A DNA stretch of 5,821 bases from Bacteroidales bacterium. GTDB lineage: Bacteria > Bacteroidota > Bacteroidia > Bacteroidales > GCA-2711565. The notes beneath the pieces are model-generated. The model made no database searches. It had not been told where the DNA came from and saw only the letters and a program-made list of their open reading frames with translations. The stretch is taken from positions 1 through 5,821 of the forward strand of contig JAOZUV010000145.1 of NCBI GenBank assembly GCA_029938505.1. The letters are read 5' to 3'. Made by a program: the position numbers and the translations under genes. Of the stretch, positions 1 through 5,821 are shown in pieces. The number at the start of each line of letters is the position of its first letter. Within the stretch, counting starts at the first letter, position 1.

Positions 1-26
1 TTTTCTTCAGAAAGCCGTATTTTTTT
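1..26 (+). terminator. Rho-independent terminator, cut by the window edge
   Basis: The sequence TTTCTTCAGAAAGCCG followed by TA and seven T (20-26) reads as the loop and right arm of a GC-containing hairpin with a U-tract. TTTC (2-5) pairs with GAAA (10-13) around TTCA. The right arm continues as GCCGT (14-18), and its partner would lie before base 1. On the plus strand it would end a gene entering from the left. Read the other way, the A-run precedes the hairpin, so it could also serve the minus-strand acetyltransferase whose stop codon (27-25) overlaps the T-run. The missing left arm makes this a probable call, not a proven one. Confidence 0.5.
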
Positions 27-549
27 ACAATTTATTTTTTTTGTTAAAAATTGTATACATATGCTCATTCATTAATATTCCGTTTTTAAATACCGCTTTT
101 TTACGAATGGCTTCTAATCCAAACCCAGCTTTTTCAAGCACTCTTGCAGATGCAATATTTGTTTCAAAAGTCCCGGCATGTATTCTAACAATATCTGAAT
201 TATTAAATGTATGTTGAACAAGTATTATAATAGCTTCGGTCATAATTCCTTGTCCCCAATATTCTTCGGATAGCCAATAACCAATTTCTGCACCACGGCG
301 ATAAACATCGCTTTGGTAAATTATCCCTATTCCTCCAACAGCTTCGTTGTTCACCTCAATGGCAAGTAATAAGTTTTTGTTTGTAAGATTGTTTTTTAAC
401 CAAAATTTAGCATCGTTTATAGTATAAGGATTTGGGAACCCGTCGCGAAGACTGTTGGCAATTTTTTTATTATTTGCATGTTTTGTCAAATCCTCTGCAT
501 CGTCTTGATACCAAGGGCGTAATTTGCAATTACTCAGATAAAATTCCAT
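25..549 (-). CDS. GNAT family N-acetyltransferase, RimJ/RimL type
   Basis: The 174-residue protein is a single GNAT domain that should transfer acetyl from acetyl-CoA to an amine in the cytoplasm. It opens with the typical CKLRPW strand (residues 8-13). It has AEIGYWL at 87-93, then the acetyl-CoA pyrophosphate loop EEYWGQGIMTEA at 95-106, and NIASARVLEKAGF at 131-143, the classic NxxSxRVLEKxGF signature of the RimJ/RimL group. The substrate may be a ribosomal protein N-terminus, an antibiotic or a small amine; sequence alone does not decide. The reading frame is open up to an ATG at 612, but that start adds 21 residues with no GNAT similarity and overlaps the upstream gene by 49 bases. The ATG at 549, 14 bases past that gene's stop, puts the conserved first strand in its usual place. 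It is the last gene of a likely three-gene operon. Confidence 0.85.
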   Translation of the reverse strand: MEFYLSNCKLRPWYQDDAEDLTKHANNKKIANSLRDGFPNPYTINDAKFWLKNNLTNKNLLLAIEVNNEAVGGIGIIYQSDVYRRGAEIGYWLSEEYWGQGIMTEAIIILVQHTFNNSDIVRIHAGTFETNIASARVLEKAGFGLEAIRKKAVFKNGILMNEHMYTIFNKKNKL

Positions 550-563
550 AGCGTTGTTTTTTA

Positions 564-1376
564 TTATCCACAATAACCTGCTATACGAGAAAAGATTTGT
601 TCTGGTTTCCAATTTACATTTTTCCCCATGCTCATTCGGTTGATTTGACTCTTTATTTCGATACCCAATTCGTTGAGATGATGAATAGCCACTTTGTTAG
701 AAGAAGGAACAACTGTAAGTAAAGCAGCCTTCGAATGTTTAAACTCTAATAATGTTTTTCCAGCTTTATCATTTGATGCTATAATCATTCCATCACCGAA
801 ACTATGAATATAAAATCCTTCCATTACTCCATTGTCCGAAATATATAACCATAAATTATGTATAAATGGATGAAGTAAATTTTTTCGATTCTCGCCAGTA
901 GCTACAAAATCAAGGTGGAGAATGCTGTCAAAATATTTATGCTCAAATGGAATAATGTTTTTTGATGTTTCAATATTAATTTTTTTAGACTCAGAAATGC
1001 TATAAGATTCTACAATTTTAAATCCAAACTTCTTGTATAAATCTTCTCCCATATTTGTAGCGATCAGTAAAATACTACTAACACGTTTGAGCATAAGTTC
1101 AATTAAATGTTGGGTGATTTTATATCCAAGCCCTTGTCCTTGGTAGGAGGGAGAAACAATGATATTTGCTGCCCAACCAACACTTCCAAACATCAGAGCA
1201 TTAGCGGTAGCTATAATTTCTTCCCCTTTTACTATTATAATTGCTTTGAAATAATTTGCTCCAAAGTGTTGATAAAGAAAACGATCAAATTCAAAATGCC
1301 AGTTGGAAGGAGCAAACCCCTTTAACTTATGTATTTCAGACTGTTTTAGCTCTCTGATCACAAACTCTTTTTTCAT
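564..1376 (-). CDS. GNAT N-acetyltransferase with YitH/HolE-like C-terminal domain
   Basis: The 270-residue protein has two parts. Residues about 5-125 form a GNAT domain: the strand ANIIVSPSYQ (70-79) leads into the acetyl-CoA loop QGQGLG (79-84), and LIATNMGEDLYKKFGF (104-119) is the usual 'LxATxxGxxLYxxxGF' segment. Residues about 140-270 resemble the C-terminal domain found in YitH/HolE-type GNATs (Acetyltransf_18). They carry ATGENRKNLL at 159-168, an EGFYIHSFGDGMIIAS stretch at 186-201, VVPSSN at 222-227 and a closing RMSMG...IFSRIAGYCG. It is probably an acetyltransferase acting on a small molecule or peptide, substrate unknown. The ATG at 1376 lies 16 bases after the transporter's stop and its own stop is 14 bases before the next GNAT, which fits co-transcription. 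No Shine-Dalgarno sequence is seen, as usual in Bacteroidota. Family recognition is by eye. Confidence 0.82.
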   Translation of the reverse strand: MKKEFVIRELKQSEIHKLKGFAPSNWHFEFDRFLYQHFGANYFKAIIIVKGEEIIATANALMFGSVGWAANIIVSPSYQGQGLGYKITQHLIELMLKRVSSILLIATNMGEDLYKKFGFKIVESYSISESKKINIETSKNIIPFEHKYFDSILHLDFVATGENRKNLLHPFIHNLWLYISDNGVMEGFYIHSFGDGMIIASNDKAGKTLLEFKHSKAALLTVVPSSNKVAIHHLNELGIEIKSQINRMSMGKNVNWKPEQIFSRIAGYCG

Positions 1377-1392
1377 TATTTTGCTACAATTT

Positions 1393-2613
1393 TTATTTTT
1401 TACAATCTAATTTATGAATAAAATATAAGGAAGAGGTTACAATAATAATGAAGATTATAAGAAAAGTTGAGAATCCAAATTGATTGATTATCAACCCACC
1501 AATAATAGGAAATACAGCAGGTAATAAATTTCCTGCCCCAGCAATACCGGTATAAAGTGTTCGGTTTTCGTTTCCTGATACTTCAAGTAGAACCCCATTC
1601 ATAGAAATATTATAAATTGAAAATACAATTCCTCCTATAATAAAAAAGGGTGCAATACTGAGGGTGTCAGCAAACATAAGAATGGATATTGGTATTATTA
1701 AAGCAAGAAAAACATTGATGTTTAATAAGTTGTTGTACTTAATTTTTTTCTTAAGAAAAAATATCATTAATCCGGCAAATACTGTTCCTATCACTTTGAA
1801 TAAAAGGAATAATCCAGTTTGACCAACCCCGCCATCAAAATTTTCCTTGGCGTAGAACAAAAGAAATGGCATTAAACTCACTACGATTCCCTGCGTGTTT
1901 ACGTAAGCTAGGAAATACTTTAGTCGTTTATTTTCTTTTAACTCTTTTTTGAAGAATGAAAAAAAATGATTTAGGTTTTTAATTTTAAGCGTAGAGGGGA
2001 TCACCTCTTTAATTTTCCAAAAACCGAGGGAGGCTATTCCCAGAGCTACAAAACCTATAAAAAACATTCGCATATAGTTATCAGGATACCCAGTAGAAGC
2101 GAGTATTTTTCGGGCAATAAATGCAGATAAAAATAATCCGATCCCAATTATTACTTGCCTTATCGAAAAAAAGGATTTACGCTGATCTTCCAAAACAGAT
2201 TTTCCAAAAATGTCAGTATAGCTAACATTGGCAAATGCCCCTCCAACTGCAAAAAATGTGATTAAAATAAAAATTAACCATAGTGTATTTTGTTGACTGA
2301 GAAGATCCGAGAAAAGAAGTAGAAATGCCAGCCCTAAAATAGCAATCATTCTAGAGTTGATACCTAAAAGCAGGAACTTTTTTTTATAGCTGAAATTGCT
2401 AATAATTGGTGCAAAAAATAACTGGGTGATAGTTGCTCCTCCCAACATAATGGCTGTAAGTATGCCAATATGAATGACTCCTCCACCCGATTCAATGAGC
2501 ATGGCTGGCAAAATGGTATCCACATCCATAAAGTTTTGAGCAAATGCCAGAAATATTCCGTGCCATAAGAATGAGGAAAAGTTATGTTTTGATATTTTTG
2601 ACGATAATTTCAT
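1393..2613 (-). CDS. MFS transporter, 12 helices
   Basis: This is an inner-membrane secondary transporter of about 406 residues, a normal MFS length. About twelve hydrophobic segments are visible in a 6+6 arrangement with a charged central loop (around residues 203-232, rich in Lys and Glu). Visible marks are YTDIFGKSVLEDQRKSFFSIRQ after helix 4, and NGVLLEVSGNENRTLYTGIAG before helix 11. These resemble a group of poorly characterised prokaryotic MFS permeases with 'NRxLYTGI'-like segments. The frame can be opened six bases earlier at TTG (2619), but ATG at 2613 is preferred. The gene heads a probable operon with two GNAT acetyltransferases (16-base gap to the first), so export of an acetylated or toxic small molecule is a reasonable guess. 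The substrate and direction of transport cannot be read from the sequence. Confidence 0.85.
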   Translation of the reverse strand: MKLSSKISKHNFSSFLWHGIFLAFAQNFMDVDTILPAMLIESGGGVIHIGILTAIMLGGATITQLFFAPIISNFSYKKKFLLLGINSRMIAILGLAFLLLFSDLLSQQNTLWLIFILITFFAVGGAFANVSYTDIFGKSVLEDQRKSFFSIRQVIIGIGLFLSAFIARKILASTGYPDNYMRMFFIGFVALGIASLGFWKIKEVIPSTLKIKNLNHFFSFFKKELKENKRLKYFLAYVNTQGIVVSLMPFLLFYAKENFDGGVGQTGLFLLFKVIGTVFAGLMIFFLKKKIKYNNLLNINVFLALIIPISILMFADTLSIAPFFIIGGIVFSIYNISMNGVLLEVSGNENRTLYTGIAGAGNLLPAVFPIIGGLIINQFGFSTFLIIFIIIVTSSLYFIHKLDCKK

Positions 2614-2652
2614 TAGCAATTTATAGGGGGAATATATTAATATCTTGGAAAA

Positions 2653-2670
2653 ATTTGATTCTCAAATGTA
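2653..2670 (-). promoter_or_regulatory. Candidate promoter for the MFS-GNAT-GNAT unit with overlapping inverted repeat
   Basis: On the minus strand, 2670-2663 reads TACATTTG, a full match to the Bacteroidota -7 consensus TAnnTTTG. It is placed to give a leader of about 40 bases before the ATG at 2613. No good TTTG is found at the usual -33 distance (the sequence there is A/T only). The box overlaps a perfect inverted repeat, ATTTGA-TTC-TCAAAT (2653-2667), which could be an operator. Six-base palindromes are frequent in DNA this AT-rich, so the repeat alone proves little. Confidence 0.35.
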
Positions 2671-2703
2671 CAAGATTTCTACAAAATTTAAATTAGAGAG
2701 TTT

Positions 2704-2725
2704 AATATTGGCTATTGTCAATATT
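2704..2725. repeat. Inverted repeat between glucosaminidase and MFS genes
   Basis: AATATTG (2704-2710) and CAATATT (2719-2725) form perfect 7-base arms around an 8-base spacer. The repeat starts 14 bases downstream of the glucosaminidase stop and lies upstream of the candidate MFS promoter. No T-run follows on the minus strand, so a classical terminator is unlikely. A weak transcript-end hairpin or a regulator site are both possible, and chance is not excluded. Confidence 0.3.
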
Positions 2726-2738
2726 TTATGTTGGAACC

Positions 2739-3692
2739 TTATCTTAGTTTTAGTTGTTGTCCGTTACGTAATGTGCTTCTTTTTGAAAGTTTATTTCGTT
2801 TTCGAAGCTTACTTAGTTTAATGCCATATAATTGTGAAATAGAATGAGGGGTTTCGTTTTTCTTTACGGTATGAATTTTCTCTTTAGCTTTATTTTTTTT
2901 AGCTTGAATGTATAAAATCTGACCGTCTTTAATTATGGCATTTTTCTTCAAATCGTTATATTTTGATAACTGCCAAGTAAATATTTTTAGTTCTTTAGCA
3001 ATGGAGTAAAAGGTTTCCCCTTTTTTTACAAAAATGAAACGAACATTGTTATTTGTGAAAATTTTTCTTTCAACTCCTGAAACTTTTTTTTCTTTAAATT
3101 TTAAAGATTCTAAACTCTTATTGTTTTCTTCAAAATATAAGCTTGAATCTTTTTCTTTTAGAACTTGGCGTTGATATCTTTTATTATCATAACGGTATAA
3201 ACGATTTTCTTCTATTACTCGAATTAATAATTTTGAATATTGTTTGTTTGTTGCATAACCAGCTTTTTGTAACCCTCTTGCCCATGCTGCATAATCAGTA
3301 ATCTTTAATCTAAACAAGGAGGAGTATCTTCCACGATTAGTTAAAAATTTAGAATGATCTCTGTAAGAATCATCCACTTTTCTATATTTTCGAAAACATT
3401 CATTGCGCTTATCATCATTCCATCTCATGGTTTTGCCTTTCCAATCGCTATGGCATTTGATTCCGAAATGGTTATTGGCTTTTTTGGCAAGTGTACTATT
3501 TCCGTTACCCGATTCTAAAATTCCTTGTGCAAGCGTTATGCTTGCTGGAATCTTATATTTCTTCATTTCAGCCATGGCCAGTTTTTTGTATTTACGGATA
3601 TAATCGCGGGTAGAATATTTGGATGAAAATGCATTCGTCGAATACGAGACTAAAAATAAAAAGAGTAAGCTGTAACGTATTATTTTATGCAT
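2739..3692 (-). CDS. Secreted glucosaminidase with two LysM repeats (peptidoglycan hydrolase)
   Basis: The 317-residue protein should cut the glycan strand of peptidoglycan at N-acetylglucosaminyl bonds. Residues 1-23 are a signal peptide: a basic start (HKIIR), a hydrophobic core (LLFLFLVSY) and a likely cleavage site near NAFSS. No lipobox Cys is seen, so it is probably periplasmic or secreted rather than a lipoprotein. Residues about 30-165 form a FlgJ/endo-N-acetylglucosaminidase-like domain (Glucosaminidase, PF01832). SITLAQGILESGNGNSTLAK carries the presumed catalytic Glu60, followed by NNHFGIKC (73-80), the FRKYRKVDDSYRDHSKFL segment (100-117) and GLQKAGYATNKQYS (140-153). After a Lys/Glu-rich linker come two LysM cell-wall-binding repeats at about 219-263 and 272-316, with KKGETFYSIAKEL and KKNETPHSISQLYG as their openings. 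The protein ends directly after the second LysM. It is divergent from rsmG and probably transcribed alone. Confidence 0.92.
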   Translation of the reverse strand: MHKIIRYSLLFLFLVSYSTNAFSSKYSTRDYIRKYKKLAMAEMKKYKIPASITLAQGILESGNGNSTLAKKANNHFGIKCHSDWKGKTMRWNDDKRNECFRKYRKVDDSYRDHSKFLTNRGRYSSLFRLKITDYAAWARGLQKAGYATNKQYSKLLIRVIEENRLYRYDNKRYQRQVLKEKDSSLYFEENNKSLESLKFKEKKVSGVERKIFTNNNVRFIFVKKGETFYSIAKELKIFTWQLSKYNDLKKNAIIKDGQILYIQAKKNKAKEKIHTVKKNETPHSISQLYGIKLSKLRKRNKLSKRSTLRNGQQLKLR

Positions 3693-3787
3693 TTATGAAA
3701 GTTGTAGTGATCATTGCTTGTAAAATTAAAACATATAAAAGACTAAAGTATTGTGCTCTGTTCATTTTATTCACAATCAAGTGTTAC

Positions 3788-3820
3788 TAATTTTGGTATT
3801 TTTACCACAAAATTAATTTG
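3788..3820 (+). promoter_or_regulatory. Candidate promoter elements for rsmG
   Basis: The 209-base divergent intergenic region (3693-3901) should hold promoters for both flanking genes. On the plus strand TAATTTTG (3788-3795) matches the Bacteroidota -7 box TAnnTTTG exactly but lacks a clear -33 TTTG. The alternative TTAATTTG (3813-3820) has one mismatch, but TTG (3793-3795) lies 17 bases upstream, within the range reported for this phylum. Only one of these can be the true start, and either leaves a leader of roughly 75-110 bases. No convincing promoter was found for the minus-strand glucosaminidase; AAAACATA (3728-3735, TATGTTTT on the minus strand) is a one-mismatch candidate. Confidence 0.3.
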
Positions 3821-3841
3821 ATTTCCTTATCAGATTAATGT

Positions 3842-3857
3842 CTTTTCAGATGAAAAG
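3842..3857. repeat. Perfect inverted repeat in the rsmG leader
   Basis: CTTTTCA (3842-3848) and TGAAAAG (3851-3857) are perfect 7-base arms separated by GA. The repeat sits 44 bases before the rsmG start and downstream of the candidate promoters, so it would lie in the 5' leader. It could be a palindromic protein-binding site or a small hairpin (six pairs with an AGAT loop). No T-run follows. Its significance is uncertain. Confidence 0.35.
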
Positions 3858-3901
3858 TAATCCTCAATAATGATAATTAATGATTGTAAAATCAATTTAA
3901 A

Positions 3902-4522
3902 ATGGATCATATAAATAAATACTTTCCGGATTTAGATGATACTCAGAAAGGACGATTTACGAAACTTTGTGATTTGTATAAAGAATGGAATGAAAAAATT
4001 AATGTCATTTCAAGAAAAGACATTAATCAGCTTTACGAAAGACATATTCTACATTCATTAGCTATTGCAAAATTTATTGATTTTAAAGCGAGAACTACTG
4101 TATTGGATGTTGGAACTGGTGGTGGGTTTCCCGGAATTCCACTTGCAATTTTATTCCCAAAAGTCGAATTTCATTTGATTGACTCAATTGGAAAAAAAAT
4201 TAAAGTTGTTGAAGCAGTTGCTGAAGCTTTAGCACTGGAAAATGTTGAAGCTAGTCATACGCGTGTACAAGAAGTGAAGCATAGTTATGATTTTGTGGTG
4301 AGTAGAGCGGTTACTAATTTGCCTGATTTTATGAATTGGACAAAAAATAAGATTGATAAAAAATCGTTTAATAAACTGAAAAACGGAATTATATATTTAA
4401 AAGGGGGCGATTTTGATGATGAACTCAAACTCATTAAAAAAAAGAAATGCAAAATCACTCCCTTATCTGAATACTTTTCTGAAGAGTTTTTTGAAACTAA
4501 AAAAATTGTTCATATTTATTGA
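3902..4522 (+). CDS. rsmG: 16S rRNA (guanine-N7) methyltransferase RsmG (GidB)
   Basis: The 206-residue protein is the usual length of RsmG, which uses S-adenosylmethionine to make m7G at the position equivalent to G527 of E. coli 16S rRNA. That site is in the decoding region, and loss of the enzyme gives low-level streptomycin resistance in other bacteria. Visible family marks, in order, are LYKEWNEKINVISRKD (25-40), YERHILHSLA (45-54), the SAM-binding loop VLDVGTGGGFPGIPLA (67-82), the acidic strand end HLIDSIGKK (91-99), FVVSRAVTNLP (131-141) and IIYLKGG (163-169). The last residues, FFETKKIVHIY, are typical of Bacteroidota copies. The start ATG at 3902 follows an A-rich stretch without a Shine-Dalgarno sequence. 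No mnmG (gidA) lies beside it, unlike in many other phyla. It appears to be its own transcription unit. Confidence 0.97.
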   Translation: MDHINKYFPDLDDTQKGRFTKLCDLYKEWNEKINVISRKDINQLYERHILHSLAIAKFIDFKARTTVLDVGTGGGFPGIPLAILFPKVEFHLIDSIGKKIKVVEAVAEALALENVEASHTRVQEVKHSYDFVVSRAVTNLPDFMNWTKNKIDKKSFNKLKNGIIYLKGGDFDDELKLIKKKKCKITPLSEYFSEEFFETKKIVHIY

Positions 4523-4571
4523 AAAAAGTGAAAGAACTATTAAGTATCTGATATATTAGTTTTTATATATA

Positions 4572-4600
4572 AATATCTATTGATATTCAAAAATCTGAAT
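4572..4600. repeat. Overlapping AT-rich inverted repeats downstream of rsmG
   Basis: AATATC (4572-4577) pairs with GATATT (4582-4587) around TATT. The adjoining ATTCA (4585-4589) pairs with TGAAT (4596-4600), so the two hairpins would exclude each other. They lie 50-78 bases past the rsmG stop in a 168-base gap with no gene. Neither has a GC-rich stem or a following T-run, so neither is a convincing terminator. Chance is likely in sequence this AT-rich. Confidence 0.2.
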
Positions 4601-4634
4601 GTATTAAAAATGAATGACATCAAATAAAAATTTC

Positions 4635-4642
4635 TATATTAG
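4635..4642 (+). promoter_or_regulatory. Candidate -7 box for the MFSD1-like transporter
   Basis: TATATTAG (4635-4642), followed by a short GC-rich CCGCG, differs from TAnnTTTG at one base. It would place the transcription start about 40 bases before the ATG at 4691. The resulting leader is very A-rich, as expected where Bacteroidota ribosomes rely on unstructured A-rich leaders. No clear -33 TTTG is seen. Confidence 0.35.
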
Positions 4643-4690
4643 CCGCGTTTAAATCAAAACAAATAATTAAAAAACATAAAATTTTATTCT

Positions 4691-5821
4691 ATGGATGCAA
4701 TTAAAAAAACACTTCGGGATAATGCTGGTTATCGCTGGCTAGTTCTGATTTTAATTAGTGGAATCACATTTGGAACATATTGGTTTCAAGATTTCTTTTC
4801 TGGTATAAAACCATTAATGATCACTGAAATGGGTATTACTAGTAGTCAGTTTGGAACTATTATTCAGTGGACTACTTGGGCAAATGTATTTGGTATGATT
4901 ATCCTAGGTGGTGTCATACTAGATAAGTGGGGTATCAGAATTACAGGTCTTGTTTTTGGATCAGTTGCTGTTGCAGGTGCAGCCCTAACTGCTTTAGGTG
5001 CAGCAGGTGCATTATCGAGCGATTTAAATGGTCAAATGTGGACGATGATGATTGGTCGTTTATTGTTTGGTACCGGACTTGAAGTAATGTGTGTTATTGC
5101 CATGCGAACTATAGTAAAATGGTTTAAAGGATATGAATTGGCTTTGGCGATGGCCATCAATATGGGCTTTGGTCGTTTAGGTTCAACATTAGGACAAGCA
5201 TTATCCATTGATATTGGAGCAGGTGTTGTTGCACCAGCTGTAAACTTTGCTGCTACTTTAATTGCGATTGGACTTCTTATGTTCTTGTTATATATGATGT
5301 TTGATGTAAAACTTGATAAACAACAAAAAGGTCAAGTTGTAGAAGGGGAAGATGAATCCTTCAAATTCTCTGATTTAATAAAACTCGTAACTGATAGATC
5401 ATTCTTATTGATCGCACTGTTATGTGTTACATTTTATTCTGCTGTTTTCCCATTTATGCAATATGCACCTGATTTGTTAATTAATAAATTTGGTTTTTCT
5501 TATGATTTGCCTAAAAGTGCGGAGATTGTGCTATTTGGAAGTGCAACTCTAGGTAATGCATCCATATTTATAGGCCTATTTATATTCGCTTTAGCAGTTA
5601 CTCTTGTTCCTGCAAAGTTTAATACAAAGCAAGGTAAAATAGGCTCATTAGCAATTATATTGGTTCTTTTTGGAACATTCATTTATATGCTATCAGATAC
5701 TTTCGCAGTTTGGTTTGTGAATGGTCCTAAAACAGCAAGTTTAATTCCTTTAGGTTCAATTCTTTTTACGCCGATTTTTGGTAAGATAGTTGATACAAAA
5801 GGAAGAGCAGCATCCTTGATG
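4691..5821 (+). CDS. MFS transporter, MFSD1-like, 3' end outside the window
   Basis: An open frame runs from ATG 4691 for 377 codons to the right edge with no stop, so the C-terminal helices are missing. It is an inner-membrane transporter. Helices lie at about 15-35, 56-78, 84-106, 117-137, 150-170, 183-204 and 237-257. The MFS motif A loop GGVILDKWGIR (73-83) follows helix 2, and a second GKIVDTKGRAA (364-374) lies near the window end. The stretch GRLLFGTGLE (122-131) with WFKGYELALA (144-153) and FGRLGSTLG (160-168) resembles the MFSD1 branch, whose animal members export dipeptides from lysosomes. The helix 7 segment with AVFPF and NKFGFS (251-270) supports this. The substrate here is unknown; small peptides are an inference. 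Residues 205-230 form a charged cytoplasmic linker between the halves. Between helix 7 and the second DxxG loop lie two further hydrophobic stretches (about 290-306 and 317-335). Confidence 0.85.
   Translation, partial: MDAIKKTLRDNAGYRWLVLILISGITFGTYWFQDFFSGIKPLMITEMGITSSQFGTIIQWTTWANVFGMIILGGVILDKWGIRITGLVFGSVAVAGAALTALGAAGALSSDLNGQMWTMMIGRLLFGTGLEVMCVIAMRTIVKWFKGYELALAMAINMGFGRLGSTLGQALSIDIGAGVVAPAVNFAATLIAIGLLMFLLYMMFDVKLDKQQKGQVVEGEDESFKFSDLIKLVTDRSFLLIALLCVTFYSAVFPFMQYAPDLLINKFGFSYDLPKSAEIVLFGSATLGNASIFIGLFIFALAVTLVPAKFNTKQGKIGSLAIILVLFGTFIYMLSDTFAVWFVNGPKTASLIPLGSILFTPIFGKIVDTKGRAASLM

Noticed and set aside
1107..1325. 72-codon open frame on the plus strand
   Set aside because: It lies wholly within the GNAT gene on the other strand, has low-complexity Tyr/Asn/Cys content and matches no recognised family. 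It is an antisense shadow.
2614..2619. TTG start for the MFS transporter six bases upstream
   Set aside because: It adds only two residues (Met-Leu). An ATG follows in the same frame, and no ribosome-binding signal favours the TTG.
3403..3603. 66-codon open frame on the plus strand with hydrophobic residues
   Set aside because: It is antisense to the catalytic domain of the glucosaminidase, which has clear conserved motifs. The hydrophobic look comes from reading the complement of Lys-rich coding sequence.
3693..3901. Possible riboswitch or small RNA in the divergent intergenic region
   Set aside because: The region is AT-rich with short repeats only. No recognisable riboswitch core or stable GC-containing structure was seen.
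4523..4690. Possible terminator or small RNA between rsmG and the transporter
   Set aside because: Only weak AT-rich hairpins without U-tracts are present, and no small frame or conserved RNA motif was recognised.
5500..5682. 60-codon open frame on the minus strand
   Set aside because: It is antisense to the MFSD1-like transporter, which is open through the whole region in the plus frame.

Overview
The window is AT-rich and tightly packed, with six genes. It looks like chromosomal DNA from a member of the Bacteroidota. Three things suggest this: start codons sit behind A-rich leaders with no Shine-Dalgarno sequence, candidate promoters resemble the TAnnTTTG -7 box of that phylum, and there is a secreted LysM glucosaminidase of the type common there. 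A marine or gut Bacteroidales/Marinilabiliales-like source is a guess. No tRNA, rRNA, CRISPR array, insertion sequence or phage gene is visible.

Left part (1-2738, minus strand). A compact three-gene unit is read right to left: a 12-helix MFS transporter, then a 270-residue GNAT protein with a YitH/HolE-like C-terminal domain, then a RimJ/RimL-type GNAT acetyltransferase. Gaps of 16 and 14 bases suggest co-transcription. An export-plus-acetylation or self-protection role is possible, but the substrate cannot be read from sequence. Half of a hairpin with a T-run at the extreme left edge looks like a terminator, possibly shared with a convergent gene outside the window.

Middle (2739-3901). A minus-strand gene encodes an exported peptidoglycan hydrolase with a signal peptide, a glucosaminidase domain and two LysM repeats. 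It is divergent from rsmG across a 209-base intergenic region that should hold promoters for both.

Right part (3902-5821, plus strand). rsmG encodes the 16S rRNA m7G methyltransferase. After a 168-base AT-rich gap comes a second MFS transporter, which runs open off the right edge. Its first half and helix 7 resemble the MFSD1 branch of the MFS. Between helix 7 and the second DxxG loop it appears to carry about 70 extra residues with two hydrophobic stretches.

Nothing here amounts to a clearly undescribed system. The points most worth a second look are the transporter/GNAT/GNAT unit and the apparent insertion in the MFSD1-like transporter.
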